NCBI RefSeq assembly: GCF_042453785.1
Contig: NC_091668.1
Location: 27,467,501-27,531,500 of the forward strand
Direction: 5' to 3'
DNA: 64,000 nucleotides
From: Malus domestica
Lineage: Eukaryota > Streptophyta > Magnoliopsida > Rosales > Rosaceae
The notes beneath the pieces were generated by a model that was not told where the DNA came from, ran no database searches, and saw only the letters and a program-made list of their open reading frames with translations. Of this stretch, positions 22,469 to 36,500 are shown piece by piece. A program made the translations under genes and the position numbers. Positions within the stretch are counted from its first letter, which is position 1. Each line of letters opens with the position of its first letter.

Positions 22469-24654
22469 CAAACGCGATTCGAATTACGACAAACACAAGC
22501 ACCACTGGTACAAATCTGCCAAATGACACTCAACAGACCTATATCGAGGCACACACAAAATCATCACTAACAAACGAGATCACATCACTCACCCCTGGGC
22601 GGGTAGTAGTCCACCCAAAGCCTGAGAGCTAAACCCAAAATCCTAAGTTTTAAAACGGTGGTTCTACACCTCAAATTATTAAGTCCTAGACCATGCTAAA
22701 GCCTACACTTATAACTCCCAATAACCCCTTGTAACCATAGATAATTTGCAAAAGTTTTTAAAGCAATACTTTAATTGTCTCAAGGGGATAGAAGAAAAAT
22801 GGAAACAAAAAAAAAACCTGGGAGCCATTTAGGATTGATCTCTCACTTGGGGTTCTTTTAAATAATTTTCCATAGTTTTGTGACTAATTTAATTAAGCAT
22901 ATGTACTACTTAGCCTGTTTTCACTACTTACGCTTGTAAAGCATGTTTTCTGTGTTTTTTTGGGTGTGTATTTAGATATATTGTATAAGGAATTTTTGTA
23001 TTTGGTCATGGTGACAATCTTATGTTATTTTTTTTTATTTGCAAAGTTTCTGTTAGTGGACCTGCGGTGTCATGGTGATTCAGCATCAACTAAGAAAAGG
23101 GGACCCCATAGTGTTTCATCCACTGCGCTTGATGTCCTAGAACTGGTACGTGTTTCTTGAGCACTTGCTGTCATTATTTATGAAGAACAAGTTTGCCCCA
23201 TTGTTATATATTAACTTATATTTTTTCAAGAAAAGTTTCAGTTATTGTTCTGAATTAGTTGAATCTCACAGCCTTCATCTGTGTTTCTTATGCCTATATT
23301 TTTCTTTCGTACTCGCCTTGCACACATTTTTATAACTTCGTTATCATTTGCACGAACAGCGTTGTATGCTCAGCATTTGAACACTCCCAGATGTTTGTAT
23401 ATTTTTGTCTAGTACCTTCCCATGCTTCAGATACAATTATGTAAGGTAATGTTGATTCTTCTTCTTGATTAGGTTCGAAAGCTTAGATTAACACCTCGGG
23501 TTATAGTCGGACACAGTTTTGGAGGGAAAGGTATCTTAGGTTATTTTGGCATGTTGCGTCTTTTATTGGGGAGTGCTAGTACACAGTAAATCTACACCAT
23601 CTTAAAATCTATTGATGCTTACTATGTTTCTGATTTTCATGTAGTTGCCTTGAGCATGGTGGATCAAGCTGCAAAACCTCTTGCACGACCAGTCAGAGTA
23701 AGTAATGGGAATGTATTGAATATATATCCTAGAAAGTTTGAGTGTCTCTGGACATTATCCTTCCATTTGTCTTACTAGTTGTTTGTCTAGGTTTGGGTTC
23801 TAGATGCTACGCCTGGAATAGTTCGTCCTGGTGTGGGTGGGGAGGACCATCCAGAAGAATTGATATCTGCCCTAAGGTCATCTCCAACCGAAGGGTTCAG
23901 AGGGTCAAAAATAGCCTGAAAACCGTCTCCAATCGAGGGCTAGGCCAGAGAGCTCGTGGGTCCCACAGAATCTGAAAGGGTTAAAGGGCCAAAGGGCTAA
24001 CTAGAAAATCAGAGCAATCATGTCGGTTATAACCGACAGGATTGCTTAAAGAAAATTTTGAATCCAACGGCTAGCTGACGCCAGCTAGCCATTATTTTTG
24101 AATTTTTTTTCTTTTACAGTTTTATTTTATTTTTTTAATTTACAAAATGTTTCCTATAACTTCTATTTTTTTCTATAACTTCCTGTAACTTCTATTTTAC
24201 AAAATTTGTTTCATATATTTTTTTAAATTCTAATTTTTTCCCATAACTTCTATTTTACAAAATTTGTTTCCTATTTTTTTTTAAATTCCATTTTTTCCTA
24301 TAACTTCTATTTCACAAAATTTGTTTCATATTTTTTTTTAAATTCTATTTTTTTCCTATAACTTCTATTTTACAAAATTTGTTTCATATTTTTTTTAATT
24401 CTATTTTTTTTCCTATAACTTCCTTAGCTATTATACAACATTAAATTAAATTAAGTAACATGAAACAACATTAAACAATATGAAACAACATTAAGTAACA
24501 TTAACCAACATAAAAGTTATACAACATAAAAAAAACATTTAACAACATTGATCTTAAACAACATTTTTAAAAACATTTAACCACATAAAGCTTAAACGCC
24601 TACTCCATGCTTCTTTTGGCCCAAAGATGTGCAACAAGATCCTGTTGTAGGTAC

Positions 24655-24873
24655 TGTAGAAATTCATGATTCTTTGAGAGAACAATCAGAGATAGAAAGA
24701 GAAAGAATTTTAGAGAGAGAGAGGATTGAATAGAATGATTTTCATTATTTCAGACTATGTACAATACAATATATATAGATACAACCACCTACTCTATTAA
24801 CTATATCTTAACAGATAAGAAATCTTTTTAATCAGATATGGGCTTAGTTGGTGGTCCTATTGTATCCTTAACA
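24655..24873 (-). repeat. 3' LTR of the first Copia element
   Basis: 219 bp, TG...CA ends, same sequence as 29286-29504. The polyprotein stop codon (24828) lies 46 bp inside this LTR. Confidence 0.93.
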
Positions 24874-27800
24874 CACCCCCTCAAGCTAAAGTTAGGGGGT
24901 CTAACTGAAAGCTTGGAAGTAAGCTCGGCAAAACGAGGAGCAGGCAAGGATTTGGTGAAAATATCTGCCAGTTGAAGAAGAGATGTAACATGATGAACAC
25001 TAACAGTGCCACTGAGAACCTTTTCCCGAATATAATGGTAGTCGATTTCAACATGTTTTGTCCGAGCATGAAAGACCGGATTGAAGGCCAAGGCAATTGC
25101 ACTCTTGTTATCACAGAAAATCGCAGGCGTATGGAGAAGAGGAAAAGAGATATCATGCAGAATCTTACTGACCCAACTGAGTTCAGCAGCTGTATGGGCC
25201 AGAGACCTGTACTCAGCTTCAGTAGACGAGCGGGCAACAGTGCATTGCTTCTTGGCACTCCAAGAGATGAGATTAGGGCCAAGAAAAACACAGTAGCCAC
25301 TTGTGGAGCGTCGATCAATAGGACAGCCTGCCCAGTCCGCATCAGACCACGCAGTAAGGCTTTGACAACCTTTAGTGAAACACAAACCAGAATCAAGAGT
25401 ACCCTTCAAATAACGAAGGATGCGTTTGACTGCCTGCAAATGAATGGTCCGAGGAGAATGCATATATTGACAGACTTGGTTAACAGCGAAAGCCAAATCA
25501 GGTCGTGTCCATGTGAGATACTGCAAGGCCCCAACAATTGATCTATAAAATGTAGGATCAGAAAGTAAAGTACCAGAGTGATCCAGTTTGGCAGATGCAA
25601 CAGGAGTGGAGCAAGGTTTAACACCAACCATATCAGTCTTCTTTAACAAGTCAAGAGCATATTTAGACTGGTGAAGAAAGAGTCCTGTAGCAGATCTGTG
25701 CACCTCAATTCCCAAAAAGTAGTGAAGATCACCCAAATCCTTGACAGGAAACATAGTTTGTAATTGAGAAATGATGGAAGTGCAGACAGAGGTAGAGCTC
25801 CCGGTGATGATAATGTCGTCGACATAGACTAAGATGAAGGTGATGGTAGAATCCTTTTTGATAAACAAGCTGGTATCAGAGGAAGAAGCCAAGAATCCCA
25901 AGGACAAAATAGCTTTGTAAAAGGCTTCATACCAGGCCCGAGGGGCCTGTTTTAAACCATAGAGAGAACGCTTGAGTTTACACACATGGTGAGGGTAGTT
26001 GGAGTCAACAAAACCAGGGGGCTGGATCATGTAGACATCCTCTTTTAAAGTACCATGCAAGAATGCATTACTGACATCAAGCTGATGAATGAACCAGTTA
26101 TAGGAAACTGCAATTGACAGTAAAATGCGAATGGTAGTTGGTTTAGCAACTGGACTGAAGGTCTCAGTAAAATCGAGGCCCTCTTGTTGATGGAACCCTT
26201 TAGCCACCAGCCGAGCCTTATACCGTTCTATTGAACCATCTGGTCTATGCTTGACTTTAAAAACCCATTTGCAACCGACTAAATTCAAGGCAGGCTGAAA
26301 AGGAACTAGATCCCAAGTCCCAGTATGCTGCAAGGCTTGAAACTCGGCCTCCATGGCAGCCAGCCAGTGCGGATGCTTGGAAGCTTGTAAAAATGTGGTA
26401 GGGGTTGGATGAAGACAAGTAATGGAATCAACAGAAGCAGGAAGAGAGTGTTTAGTAGCAGTGAAAACCTTCGGCTTGTGAATTCCAGCTTTAGCCCTTG
26501 TAGTCATTGGATGAAGATTAAGAGGAGTAGGTGTGGGAGTAGGGGAGGAACCCGCTGGTATAGGACAGGGAAGAGGAGAGGAAGAAGCAGCAGAGGGTGA
26601 AGAGGTGGAAGATGGGTGTAAAACACTGTCGGGATGTGCCAACTGAACTGTACTTGGGGAAGAAGAGACAGGAATAGTCAGAGGTATAGGGGCAGGAACA
26701 GTACTTGGAGGAGAAGCATCAGAAGACAGAGAAGAACCTGAGAACAACCCAGTCTTGAACGGAAATAAGTGTTCATCAAATGTAACATGTCGAGAGACAT
26801 ACAGCTTATTAGCCACAGGATCAAAGCATCTGTAACCACTATGATGAAGACTATATCCCAAAAATACACACAGTTTGCTCTTGGTATCCAGTTTATGCGA
26901 TGAGTAGGGCTGCAACCAAGGATAGCAAGCACAACCAAAAGCCTTCAAATTATGATACTTAGGAGGCGCTTGAAATAGTTTCTCCCAAGGACTAACTGAA
27001 GAAGCTTGAGGTGGCAGGCGGTTGATGAGGTACACAGCAGTGTGAAAAGCTTCTACCCAGAATTTTGGTTCCAAACCACTCTGAAAAAGAAGAGTCCTGC
27101 CCATTTCGACAACATGGCGATGTTTCCTTTCGGCACACCCATTTTGTTCAGGGGTATGAGGGCAACTTAATTGATGTGTGATCCCTTGTGCATTAAGAAA
27201 CCCCTGAAATTCCTTGCTTAAAAATTCACCACCAGAATCAGACCGTAAACATTGTATTTTACAATCGAAAAACGTTTAAACTTTGTGTACAAAAGTCTTG
27301 AAGACAGAGTAAACATCAGACTTATAGAACAATGGATATAACCAGCTGTATTTCGTGTAATCATCTACTACAATGAGATAGTATTTATAACCAGTACAGG
27401 AGGAAGTGGGAGAAGGACCCCAAACATCAGTATGGAGTAAATGAAATGGCCTATTTGAAGTACACGGCAAAATGGAAAAGGGTAGTTTAGAGGCCTTTCC
27501 CAACTTACAAGCAGTACAAATAGAATCTGTGTTAACAGAACCAATCACAGGTAGTTGGTGTTTATTCACAACATTATGAAAAACTAGACTCGACGGATGA
27601 CCGAGGCGTTGATGCCAGACATGAGCATCCGCTTTAGTAATCATCAATGCATGAGGAGAGAGAGCAATGCCTGAGATTCCATTGGATGCATCCCAGTAGA
27701 AAGGATATAAGCCACCTTCACAGGGGCCCTGGAAGAGCATCTTCCCAGTACTTAGGTCCTTGATATAGAACCCAAACGGATCAAAAGTCAGAGAAGCCCA

Positions 27801-29171
27801 ATTATCACAAACAAACTTGTAAACAGATAACAAGTTATGTGAAGCTTTGGGAACTAACAACACATCATTAAGTCGAAATGTAGCATTCATAGTGCGAATT
27901 AAAGCAGATCCAGTGTGAGAGATACACAGACCTTTACCATTACCAACAAAGAGTTGATCATTGCCAGTGTAGGGAATGGCAGAATTGAGAGAAGCAGGAT
28001 CCGGAGTTACATGATGAGAAGCACCACTATCAGTTAACCAATAGCTTGGTGGAGGAGAAGTAGAAGCGGTCATACCAAGAGGAGGTCCAGGATGAGATCG
28101 TTGAGATGCAAACTGAGAGAGCTTCTCACAATTGAGAGCTTCATGACCAGATTTGAGGCATAACTGACACTGAAGAAATCGACCAGAAAAAGAGGTATTA
28201 TTGTGCTGACCAAATCCATTGTGCTGACCAAATCCTGTAGATCTTGAATTTGGACCCGAGCCAAGCAGACCACTAGAATTGTTAGGAGTAGGACGATTGC
28301 CTCCAAACGTGCGATTGTTATGATAGCGATTACGATTCTGAAAGAGACCTCGAGAATGACCTCGGTAAGAGTTGATACCAGAAGATCCTTGTTGAGCCGT
28401 ATAGGCGTGAAATGGTGCAGATGATGAAGAAGAGGCTCTGGTCTTTCGTTTCTGAAGAGAAATTTCCTTACCAAGAAGTAATCCATGAAGTTCATCAGTG
28501 TTGATAACCTCAGTTCTTGTTTCAATAGAGTCAACGAAGGAATCATACTCATCAGAAAGACCAGAAATGATGTAGGCAACAAGATCGGATTCAGAAATCG
28601 GATCGCCAGCCGCTGCAAGTTTATCAGAGATCTCCTTGAGAGAGTTGAGGTAATCCGTCATCGAGGAGTCACCTTTCTGAATTGTTTGGATCTTCGAGCG
28701 TAAGCTGTGAATATGAGTGCGAGAAGCACCAGAAAAACGACGTTCAAGAGACTGCCAGAGAGACTTGGAATCATCCATGCCAACCGTCAAAGGAAGGAGA
28801 TCTTCAGATAAAGTCGAATTGATCCAAATCATCAAGAGTTGATCGCGTTCACACCAAGTTTCATACACCGGATTAGGAATTTGAGCGCCGGAAGAATCAA
28901 GCACAAACGGAGAAGGACACACATCAGTGCCATTGACAAGCCCTAAAAGCTTGAATCGCTTCAGAACAGGGAGGAAGAGACTACGCCAGGTGATGTAATT
29001 GTGACGAGTGAGTTTCGTCGCCACCATACCAGTAATGTTCTGAACGGTAATCGAAGAGAGAGATTGAGCTGACAAATTTGGACCGTCGACATGAGAACCA
29101 GATGAAGCAGCCGGAGAAGAAGAGGTCGCAGCCATCCAGAAGAGTAGAGAAGAAAAATTCAAGAATTTCAA
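24828..29171 (-). CDS. Copia Gag-Pol polyprotein, one in-frame stop
   Basis: A single frame of 1448 codons runs from 29171 (or the better start MAATSSSP at 29135) to 24828, interrupted by one TAA at 27276-27278. Part 1 (631 aa): Gag with a UBN2-like region, zinc knuckle CQLCLKSGHEALNC, protease site WLTDSGASHHVT, and the integrase zinc-binding region with HQRLGHPS and CTACKLGK. Part 2 (758 aa, from 27104): end of integrase, reverse transcriptase with CKWVFKVKHRPDGS at about residue 280 and the catalytic YVDD at 427-430, then RNase H with DADWAG and STEAEYR. Domain order PR-IN-RT-RH places it in Copia. Apart from the one stop the frame is open, matching the identical LTRs. As it stands the frame is interrupted in integrase. 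Confidence 0.9.
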
Positions 29172-29285
29172 GAAATTGAAGAAATTAGGGCAGAGAAGAT
29201 CTGTTTGGGAGAAGAGAAAGAGGTGAGAAAATTCAAGAAGATGGAAGCGGTGGATCGAAGTCGATAGACAACGGCGAAGATACCA

Positions 29286-29504
29286 TGTAGAAATTCATGA
29301 TTCTTTGAGAGAACAATCAGAGATAGAAAGAGAAAGAATTTTAGAGAGAGAGAGGATTGAATAGAATGATTTTCATTATTTCAGACTATGTACAATACAA
29401 TATATATAGATACAACCACCTACTCTATTAACTATATCTTAACAGATAAGAAATCTTTTTAATCAGATATGGGCTTAGTTGGTGGTCCTATTGTATCCTT
29501 AACA
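29286..29504 (-). repeat. 5' LTR of the first Copia element
   Basis: 219 bp, TG...CA ends. It contains an AGAGAGAGAGAG run and would drive transcription leftwards. Confidence 0.93.
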
Positions 29505-30583
29505 GGTACTTGTTTGTGGCATGAGAACGTATCATTCTATAGCACCTCATGTACTTATTTATAGAGATACTACCAATTCTTGAATTGAAAGACAAATTAG
29601 GCCCATCATATATTTTTGCACGAGCCCTTCTTGACCTATTTGTTGCGCCTTACTTGAACTTCATCATCAGACTCTTCATCTTCTCGTCTCATTTGAGCCC
29701 ATTTTTCTTCCAATTTGGAATTGGATGAGGATCCAAAGTTGGAATCTGAAGAGGATCCAAAGTTGGAATTCATTGCAAACTTGAATTGAAAGAGATTGAA
29801 TTAAAAGTTGTGTGAATTATAGCCTAATATCCACCCTATTTATAACCAAAAAAAAAAAAAATCAAATCCAACGGCTAGTTGACGTCACTTAGCCGTTGGA
29901 TTTGAAATTAAGTTGTAGTTTTTAAATAATAAATTATGTTTGGCCCTATAGCCCTTTGGTCATCGGTTGGAGACGGTTTTTTGTGACAGGGCTAAAACGA
30001 GCACTATGGCCCTCGATTGGAGATGGAAGCAAATATGGTCATGTACTGTTCATTAAAATATTAATATCTTGAAGGACTAGAAGGCTAAAACGAGTTTTTT
30101 TGGCCAGCCCTCGGTTGGAGATGGCCTAAGTACACTGCCAGACGAGGTGAATACATGTTAATAGTTGTTTCCTTTTCTTTTTTAGCAAGTTGGGCGCCTT
30201 TAAGTTCTGTAGTCCATTTATTATTTAATTATTTATCTTTAGTATGTCTTTCCAGCCCCTTATTATCATCTTTTGTCTCTCTCCGTTTACAACTCTTAAG
30301 TTTAATTCAGGTAATACACCTTGATATCGGATCATTGTTAATCAGTTTATTGCACACATTTTGGGTCCTACTGAAAGTGATACATGTGTACCTCTACAGT
30401 GACCAAAACCTGAAAAGGGTATCATTCTCACTGTGTTTGTTGTAAAGACTTTTGTTAATGTGTATGGGCCAAACTCCATATGCTGAAAAATGTTTCCATC
30501 CTCGTTTTGTTCGTTTCTGTGTAAGATTGTCATTCTACCAATTTGTCTTTCAATAAAAAGTTCATCCTACCAGTTTATCTTAA

Positions 30584-30736
30584 GAAAACTTTAACGAAAA
30601 GCTCCCGGTACTGTTCACTTTAACGAAAAATCATATTTTTACACTAAAAAGTCAATCTTGGTACTATTCACTTTACCCTTTATTTTGTCTTTATCGTTAA
30701 AAATTCAAAATTTTTAAGGTATTTTCATTAGTTTTC
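30584..30736. mobile_element. MITE (153 bp) in intron 9 of hydrolase copy B
   Basis: Ends GAAAACTTTAACGAAAAGCT and AGTTTTC, flanked by TTAA (30580-30583 and 30737-30740). Copy A has one TTAA at the empty site. It contains two copies of a TACTGTTCACTTTA-like phrase. Non-coding. Confidence 0.65.
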
Positions 30737-31154
30737 TTAAAGGCAGGTTTCCTCAAAGCGGGATGTTGTGGATGCTCTAGTTCAAAAAGGATTCTCCAAA
30801 GATGTCGCACAGGTACCTCAAACTGTGAGACATGCTTGAGGGGAATAATTTTTAGTTGGGGCTTTGAAACTTTTTATGTGTGGATCAGTTTGGTATTCCT
30901 TTTCTGCGACATTAATACTTGGCCTAATTCGCTTTGTCATAAGTTTTGGCATATTTGGTCGTTACATTTTGTTTTTTTATTGATAGCACCTATCTAATTT
31001 TCAAGTTTAACAGTGATGCATATTTGCTCGTTATGTTAACCGACTTTGTGGGAAAAAAGGGTTCCAATCCCATCTTCTGCTACCATTCTGTGTCTCATTA
31101 TTTTCACTATATCGTTTTCACTTGATACTCTTGTGTTCTTTTTGTCTTGCAGTG

Positions 31155-32621
31155 TGATAGAATTTTTAACGTCTATGCAAATAGGGTCAAAATCACATGA
31201 AATACTTGCAAGAATACAAGGATATTGTAGTATAGATGCTCATGCAAGGTCGTTTTCCTCAAGGACTATTTGGATAATTTATGTAGAAACAACTCCTAAT
31301 CAAAATACTTAGAATTAAAACTTGAGAAAATAGAGTTTGAGATTGGGTAAATTAAAAAAAACGAATTTTAATTAAAAACTAATATAATCAAAGAAAAGAT
31401 TTTTAAATACCAAGTTATAAAGGCACTAGGGTTCCACCATCACCTAGCAATCCTATGAATTTCTACCAATTACTTACGATTTACACATGCTACTTCGAAT
31501 GTTAGGTTTTCCTAATATATATTCTCCTCGTGATATTCAAGCAAGAACATATATCTAACATGCAATCCGTCTGTGATATTCAGATCGAATATGAACATGC
31601 AAGACTCATGAAGTTTTATGAAAACCTTTTTAAGAACCATGCAACCCCTAAGAACGTGATATTCGCTTTAGGTGGAATTACAATTATTAATCACAAGAAG
31701 CAATACTCAATCCTCCGGTGATATTCCGACCGAATTGCATCCAATTACTTGTCTAAACATCCTAATGGTGGCCAATCATCCAGATAAGTAGATAGTTTAA
31801 AACAGTGATCAATAATTCAAAGTGCGCATGCAATCAATCATAAGCAATTAAATAAAAATTACATATTCATGCTAAGGCTCAAGGCTTCGCCCTAGCAAAA
31901 GGAATTAGTTATGCATATTCATAATTGAAATCATAGAAAATATTATTACAAATAAAAGGAATGAAAGCACCTTGAAGTAGAAAATCTCCAAGAACCTAGC
32001 CAAGTTCTTTGTCTCTGAAGTTGAATAATAATAAGCGTAACCTCAAACTGTAGACGGCCCAAGCAATATATTTGCTCCGCCCCCACAAACCCTAAGACAT
32101 AGGTTTTTTATTCCAACTAGGAAACTAAGAAAAATAATAAAACATCTTAGAAAATAAAACCCTAATTAAACTAGGAGAATCTGCCAATTACTTGTCCAGC
32201 CACGTTTTAGCCTCAGATCTCCTCCAAATCCGGCCCAAGATAGGTTGTTTTAAAGATAAGGGCGTTCCGAACACATCTCCAGAAGGTCACGAAACCATCC
32301 GAGGTCATCTTGGGCTCCAAAAACGCACTTTAAGCCCAGAAACGTCATTTTCCAGCACCGCGCATCGCTCCTTTATTTTATCGCCAGCAAATAACCGCTT
32401 GATGGAAAAATCCCAAATTTTGATACGACCAAGCTAAGTAACTCACGAACGTCCTCCAACTGGAATTACTCCAAAATTCGTCCATTTGTCCATGTTTTGT
32501 TCCAGAGGAAGTCGAAAGTCCTATATTGAAAATACAATTCAAAGTATCAAAATTCTTCCAAAATATTAACCAAAATATACCAAGAATAGGGTTAAATATA
32601 TAATATAAAATTCACTTATCA
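31155..32621. mobile_element. solo LTR (1467 bp) in intron 10 of hydrolase copy B
   Basis: It starts TGATAGAATTTTTAACG and ends AAATTCACTTATCA, with the duplication cagtg at 31150-31154 and 32622-32626. The empty site in copy A lies near 9993. No gag or pol motifs are inside. The length suggests a Gypsy-type LTR; that is inference. Confidence 0.75.
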
Positions 32622-33248
32622 CAGTGCAGTTGATTTTCCTTTTTTTCTTCTTCTATATGCCTTCAGGATTTTATTTTATTGCTATTATATGCTGTTTCAT
32701 GTGCAGTGGGTGGTTACTAATCTTCGACCAACCAATTCTCTTGGTTCATCACCATCAACCTTCCCATGGGTGTTCGATCTGAAGGGAATCGCTGAAATGT
32801 ACAAATCCTATGAAGAAACAAATTTATGGCAATTAGTTCATATCCTTATCTTTTGGATTATTTTTATATGTGACACAGGAGTCAATATCTACCGGTTAAA
32901 TATCCTTTTAATCAACCAAAGTACTGCCCATTTGTCTGAGCTGGTGGTATTCTTTCATGAATTGTATTTTCTTTTATATTGTGTTCATTTTTTATTCTGG
33001 ATGTGCATCAAACTACATACCCTTCAAATATTGAAACAAAAAGGACATTTTCATTTTGAAGTTATGTCTGCTTCAACTTTTTCCCAATATCTCGAATGTT
33101 AAATTTGCAGTTGGCTCTTATTGGATCGGATCATTGTAGGAAAATTGTTGAAGATGTGCCTCGAGGTGTCCATGTAAACATTTTGAAAGCAGAAAGGAGC
33201 TTGCATAGATGGGCTTTACGAGATCTCCACAGAATTCACGCGGCTAAG

Positions 33249-33500
33249 TGTCAACAATGTAATTGTGCAGCAACAATGGAGGAAATGTATCGAAGAGACA
33301 ACCAAACAGAGAGAGAGAGAGAAAGGAGGGAAAAAGAGATAGGAGGGAAAATTTCAGTTTTTTTCACATTACATTCAATTGTGATCCACCTGTCCTATAA
33401 ATACAACACATTCTTAACTAACTCCAAGAGCCTCCAATACATTTGTGACACATAGCTATATCCTCCACACACACACACATCATACACTTATATCCTAACA
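33249..33500 (-). repeat. 3' LTR of the second Copia element
   Basis: 252 bp, TG...CA, ending in the CA-rich run and TATCCTAACA. Confidence 0.9.
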
Positions 33501-36500
33501 TTCCCCCTCAATCTTATGGGAGGTACTACCAAGCATAAGATTGTTACAATGAGAACTAAACAAAGGAAAACACAACCCTTTGGTAAAAATATCAGCATGC
33601 TGATCTGCAGAATGAACAAACTGCAACATAATGGAGCCTTGCTGAACACGTTCACGAACGAAATGACAATCAATTTCGATATGTTTAGCTTTGGAATGTA
33701 AGACAGGATTCGTAGCCAAGGCCATGGCAGAGATGTTGTCACAGTGAAGAAAAGGAATATCATGACAAGGAATATTTAAATCCTTAAGCAACTGTTGTAA
33801 CCAAACCACCTCTGCAGTGGTGGTTGCCATAGCACGGTATTCAGCTTCAGTGGAGGATCGACTAACAGTGTGCTGCTTCTTAGAACTCCAGAAGATAAGA
33901 TTACACCCCAAAAACACTACGAAACTGGTTGTGGACCGCCGGTCATTGGGATCACCCGCCCAATCAACATCTGTGTAGGCTTTAATATCCAACATACCAG
34001 GTTTAAAACATAAACCAAGAGACATGGAACCTCTAAGATATCGCAAAATGCGTTTGACAGCAACAAAATGACTCTGTAGAGGCGAGTGCATGAACTGACA
34101 GACCTGATTGACAGAATAAGCCACATCCGGTCTTGTAAATGTCAAATATTGAAGGGCCCCAACAATACTTCGATAAAGCCCTGGATCAGGAAATGGAGGA
34201 CTACCATGATTGAGTAATTTTTGGTTGGGATGACAAGGAGTAGTACACGGCTTGCTATCCAACATGTTGGTCTTCTTGAGTAAATCAGAAACATACTTGG
34301 ATTGATGCACAAGTAGACCATGAGGCTGATATTCAATTTGAAGACCAAGGAAATAGTGAAGAAGCCCTAAATCCTTCATATCAAACTCACTAGTTAACTG
34401 AGTAATCACTGCTTGAACTTAGGTCTCATTATCACCACTAAGGATTATATCATCAACATACAGTAATAAGACAACCACAGATTGACCATCATGCTTCACA
34501 TATAAAGAAGGGTCAGCATATGAAGACTTGAAACCCAAGGTAAGAAGAAACCTGGTAAAACATTCATTCCAAGCCCGATGGGCCTGTTTAAGACCATAAA
34601 GAGATCTGTCCAATTTGCACACAAACTTAGGATGATCAGAATCAAAAAAGCCTTGTGGCTGACACATATAAACCTTTTCATCAAGAAAACCATGCAGAAA
34701 TGCATTTTTAACATCAAGTTGTTTCAAGCGCCATCCTTTAGTTGCAGCTAAAGATAACATGAGCCTCACTGTAGTTGGTTTAACCACAGGGCTAAAGGTT
34801 TCATAATAATCAAGTCCTGCCTCTTGAAAAAAGCCTTTGGCCACTAACCTGGCCTTGTAGCGAGCAACTGTGCCATCAGGATGGGTTTTGATCTTGTAGA
34901 TCCATTTACAACCAACCAAATTCTTGTTAGGAGGAAGAGGTACCAACGTCCACATTTTCTGTTTAACCAAAGCTGCCATCTCTTCTTCCATGGCATTCCT
35001 CCACTCAACAGACTTGGATGCAGCTGTGAAAGACTTTGGTTCTTTATCATGAGAAGAATCAATTTGAGCAAGGAGAACTTTTTTCTTGAAGATGCCAGAC
35101 TTGGATCGGGTTTGCATCGAATGGGAATTGATCTGAGAGACTGAAACATGTTGCAGGTCGGGGACTTGAGAAATGGTGACATCAGGATGAATGTCAGATA
35201 ATTCCACATAATGTGAAACGGTATCCACCAATGGAGAATTGAGAGCAGGAACAAGATCACCATGTATAGGAGATGAGGACTGAGTAACATTATGGTTTGA
35301 AGCAGTATTGGTAGGTGACATGGAACACTCAACATGAGGAAATGGAACAGGAATAAGGGAGGGATGCTGAAAGGTATTAAAATGAATAGCCGGAGTGTGT
35401 AACACATGGGAATGTGAACTAGTGGACTGCATTGGTAGATTGGGAAAAGTATTCTCATAAAAAACAACATGCTTAGAGACAATCAACTTATGATCTCTAA
35501 TAGCATAACAAATATACCCTTTATATTGATATGCATATCCTAAAAATATGCACTGTGTGGTTTTTGGGACCAACTTATTTTGTCTATATGGTTTCACAGT
35601 AGGATAACAAGCACACCCAAACACTCGTAGATGATCAAGTTGAGGAATAGAGTGATACAAGTCTTCAAAATGAGAGTGCATTTTAAGACAGGAGTAGGCA
35701 TTCTATTAATAAGGTAAGTGGCTGTGGCACAAGCATGAAACCAAAACTTGGAAGGAAGTGAGGCTTGTTGAAGTAGGGTGATTGCCGTCTCAACTATGTG
35801 TTTATTCTTCCTCTTAGCCAACCCATTCTATTTAGGAGTATAGGGACAAGACATTTGATGTAAAATACCATTGGTTTTTAGAAACTTTTGAAGGACAGAC
35901 CCAACAAACTCCCCACCCCCATCACTTTGCAAAACTTTGATATTAACAGAGAAGAAATTGTGAATAAAAGCATGAAACTGAATGAAAATGTCACAAACTG
36001 CAGCTTTATTAATCATTGGAAAAATCCATGTATATCGGGTACATTCATCTATAAAGGACACATAGTATCTATGTCCTTCTATTGACATGACAGGTGTAGG
36101 GCCCCACACATTAGTGTGTATGACCTTAAAGGGTACATTGGATTTGGATGCTACTAATGGAAATGGCAATTTGGTAAACTTGCCTTGCAAGCAAGAGACA
36201 CAAGTTTGAGGTACGGAATTACAAGGTAAGGAAATAGCTGACTTACTAAGAGCTAAACGAACTATAGAATTGGTTAGATGACCCAATCTGCAATGCCAAA
36301 GAGTAGCATGCACTTTCTGTCCAAGATATGCTGCAGGTTGAAGTTGGGGTGGTTTGAACAATGGAAGAGGGTAAACGACATTGTTACTCAGTCCGTGGAA
36401 GAGTACCTTGTTGGTGACCTTGTCCTGTATACACACAGAAAATTCATCAACAATACATCGACAGTTATTGTCTTTGCATAACTGATACATAGAAAGTAAA

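Larger units (their letters stand above)
24655..29504 (-). mobile_element. Ty1/Copia LTR retrotransposon with identical LTRs
   Basis: LTRs of 219 bp (24655-24873 and 29286-29504) appear identical base for base. The 5-bp target duplication is ggtac (24650-24654 and 29505-29509). On the minus strand a TGGTATC primer-binding-site match follows the 5' LTR (29285 downwards), and a polypurine tract TTGAGGGGGTG precedes the 3' LTR (24874-24884). The element is complete at 4850 bp and lies inside the Harbinger element. Confidence 0.93.
23876..30126. mobile_element. PIF/Harbinger-type element inserted in hydrolase exon 9, with nested Copia
   Basis: The termini GGTCATCTCCAACCGAAGGG and (other strand) GGCCATCTCCAACCGAGGGC are flanked by the 3-bp duplication TAA (23873-23875 and 30127-30129), the Harbinger hallmark. 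Without the Copia the element is about 1.4 kb. On the minus strand it keeps a start-like MNSNFGSSSDSNFGSSS with an acidic stretch at about 29670-29770, and LQQDLVAHLWAK-type wording near the Copia insertion site. These look like the two ends of a transposase-type ORF joined by an internal deletion. It is non-autonomous. Confidence 0.8.

Noticed and set aside
24972..25541. Plus-strand ORF of 189 aa
   Set aside because: It is the complement of the Copia RNase H and reverse transcriptase region, which has clear motifs on the minus strand.
28070..28618. Minus-strand ORF of 182 aa
   Set aside because: Shadow frame of the Gag region of the first Copia.
34844..35482. Minus-strand ORF of 212 aa in the second Copia
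   Set aside because: Out-of-frame shadow of the integrase/reverse transcriptase frame, low-complexity hydrophobic wording without motifs.
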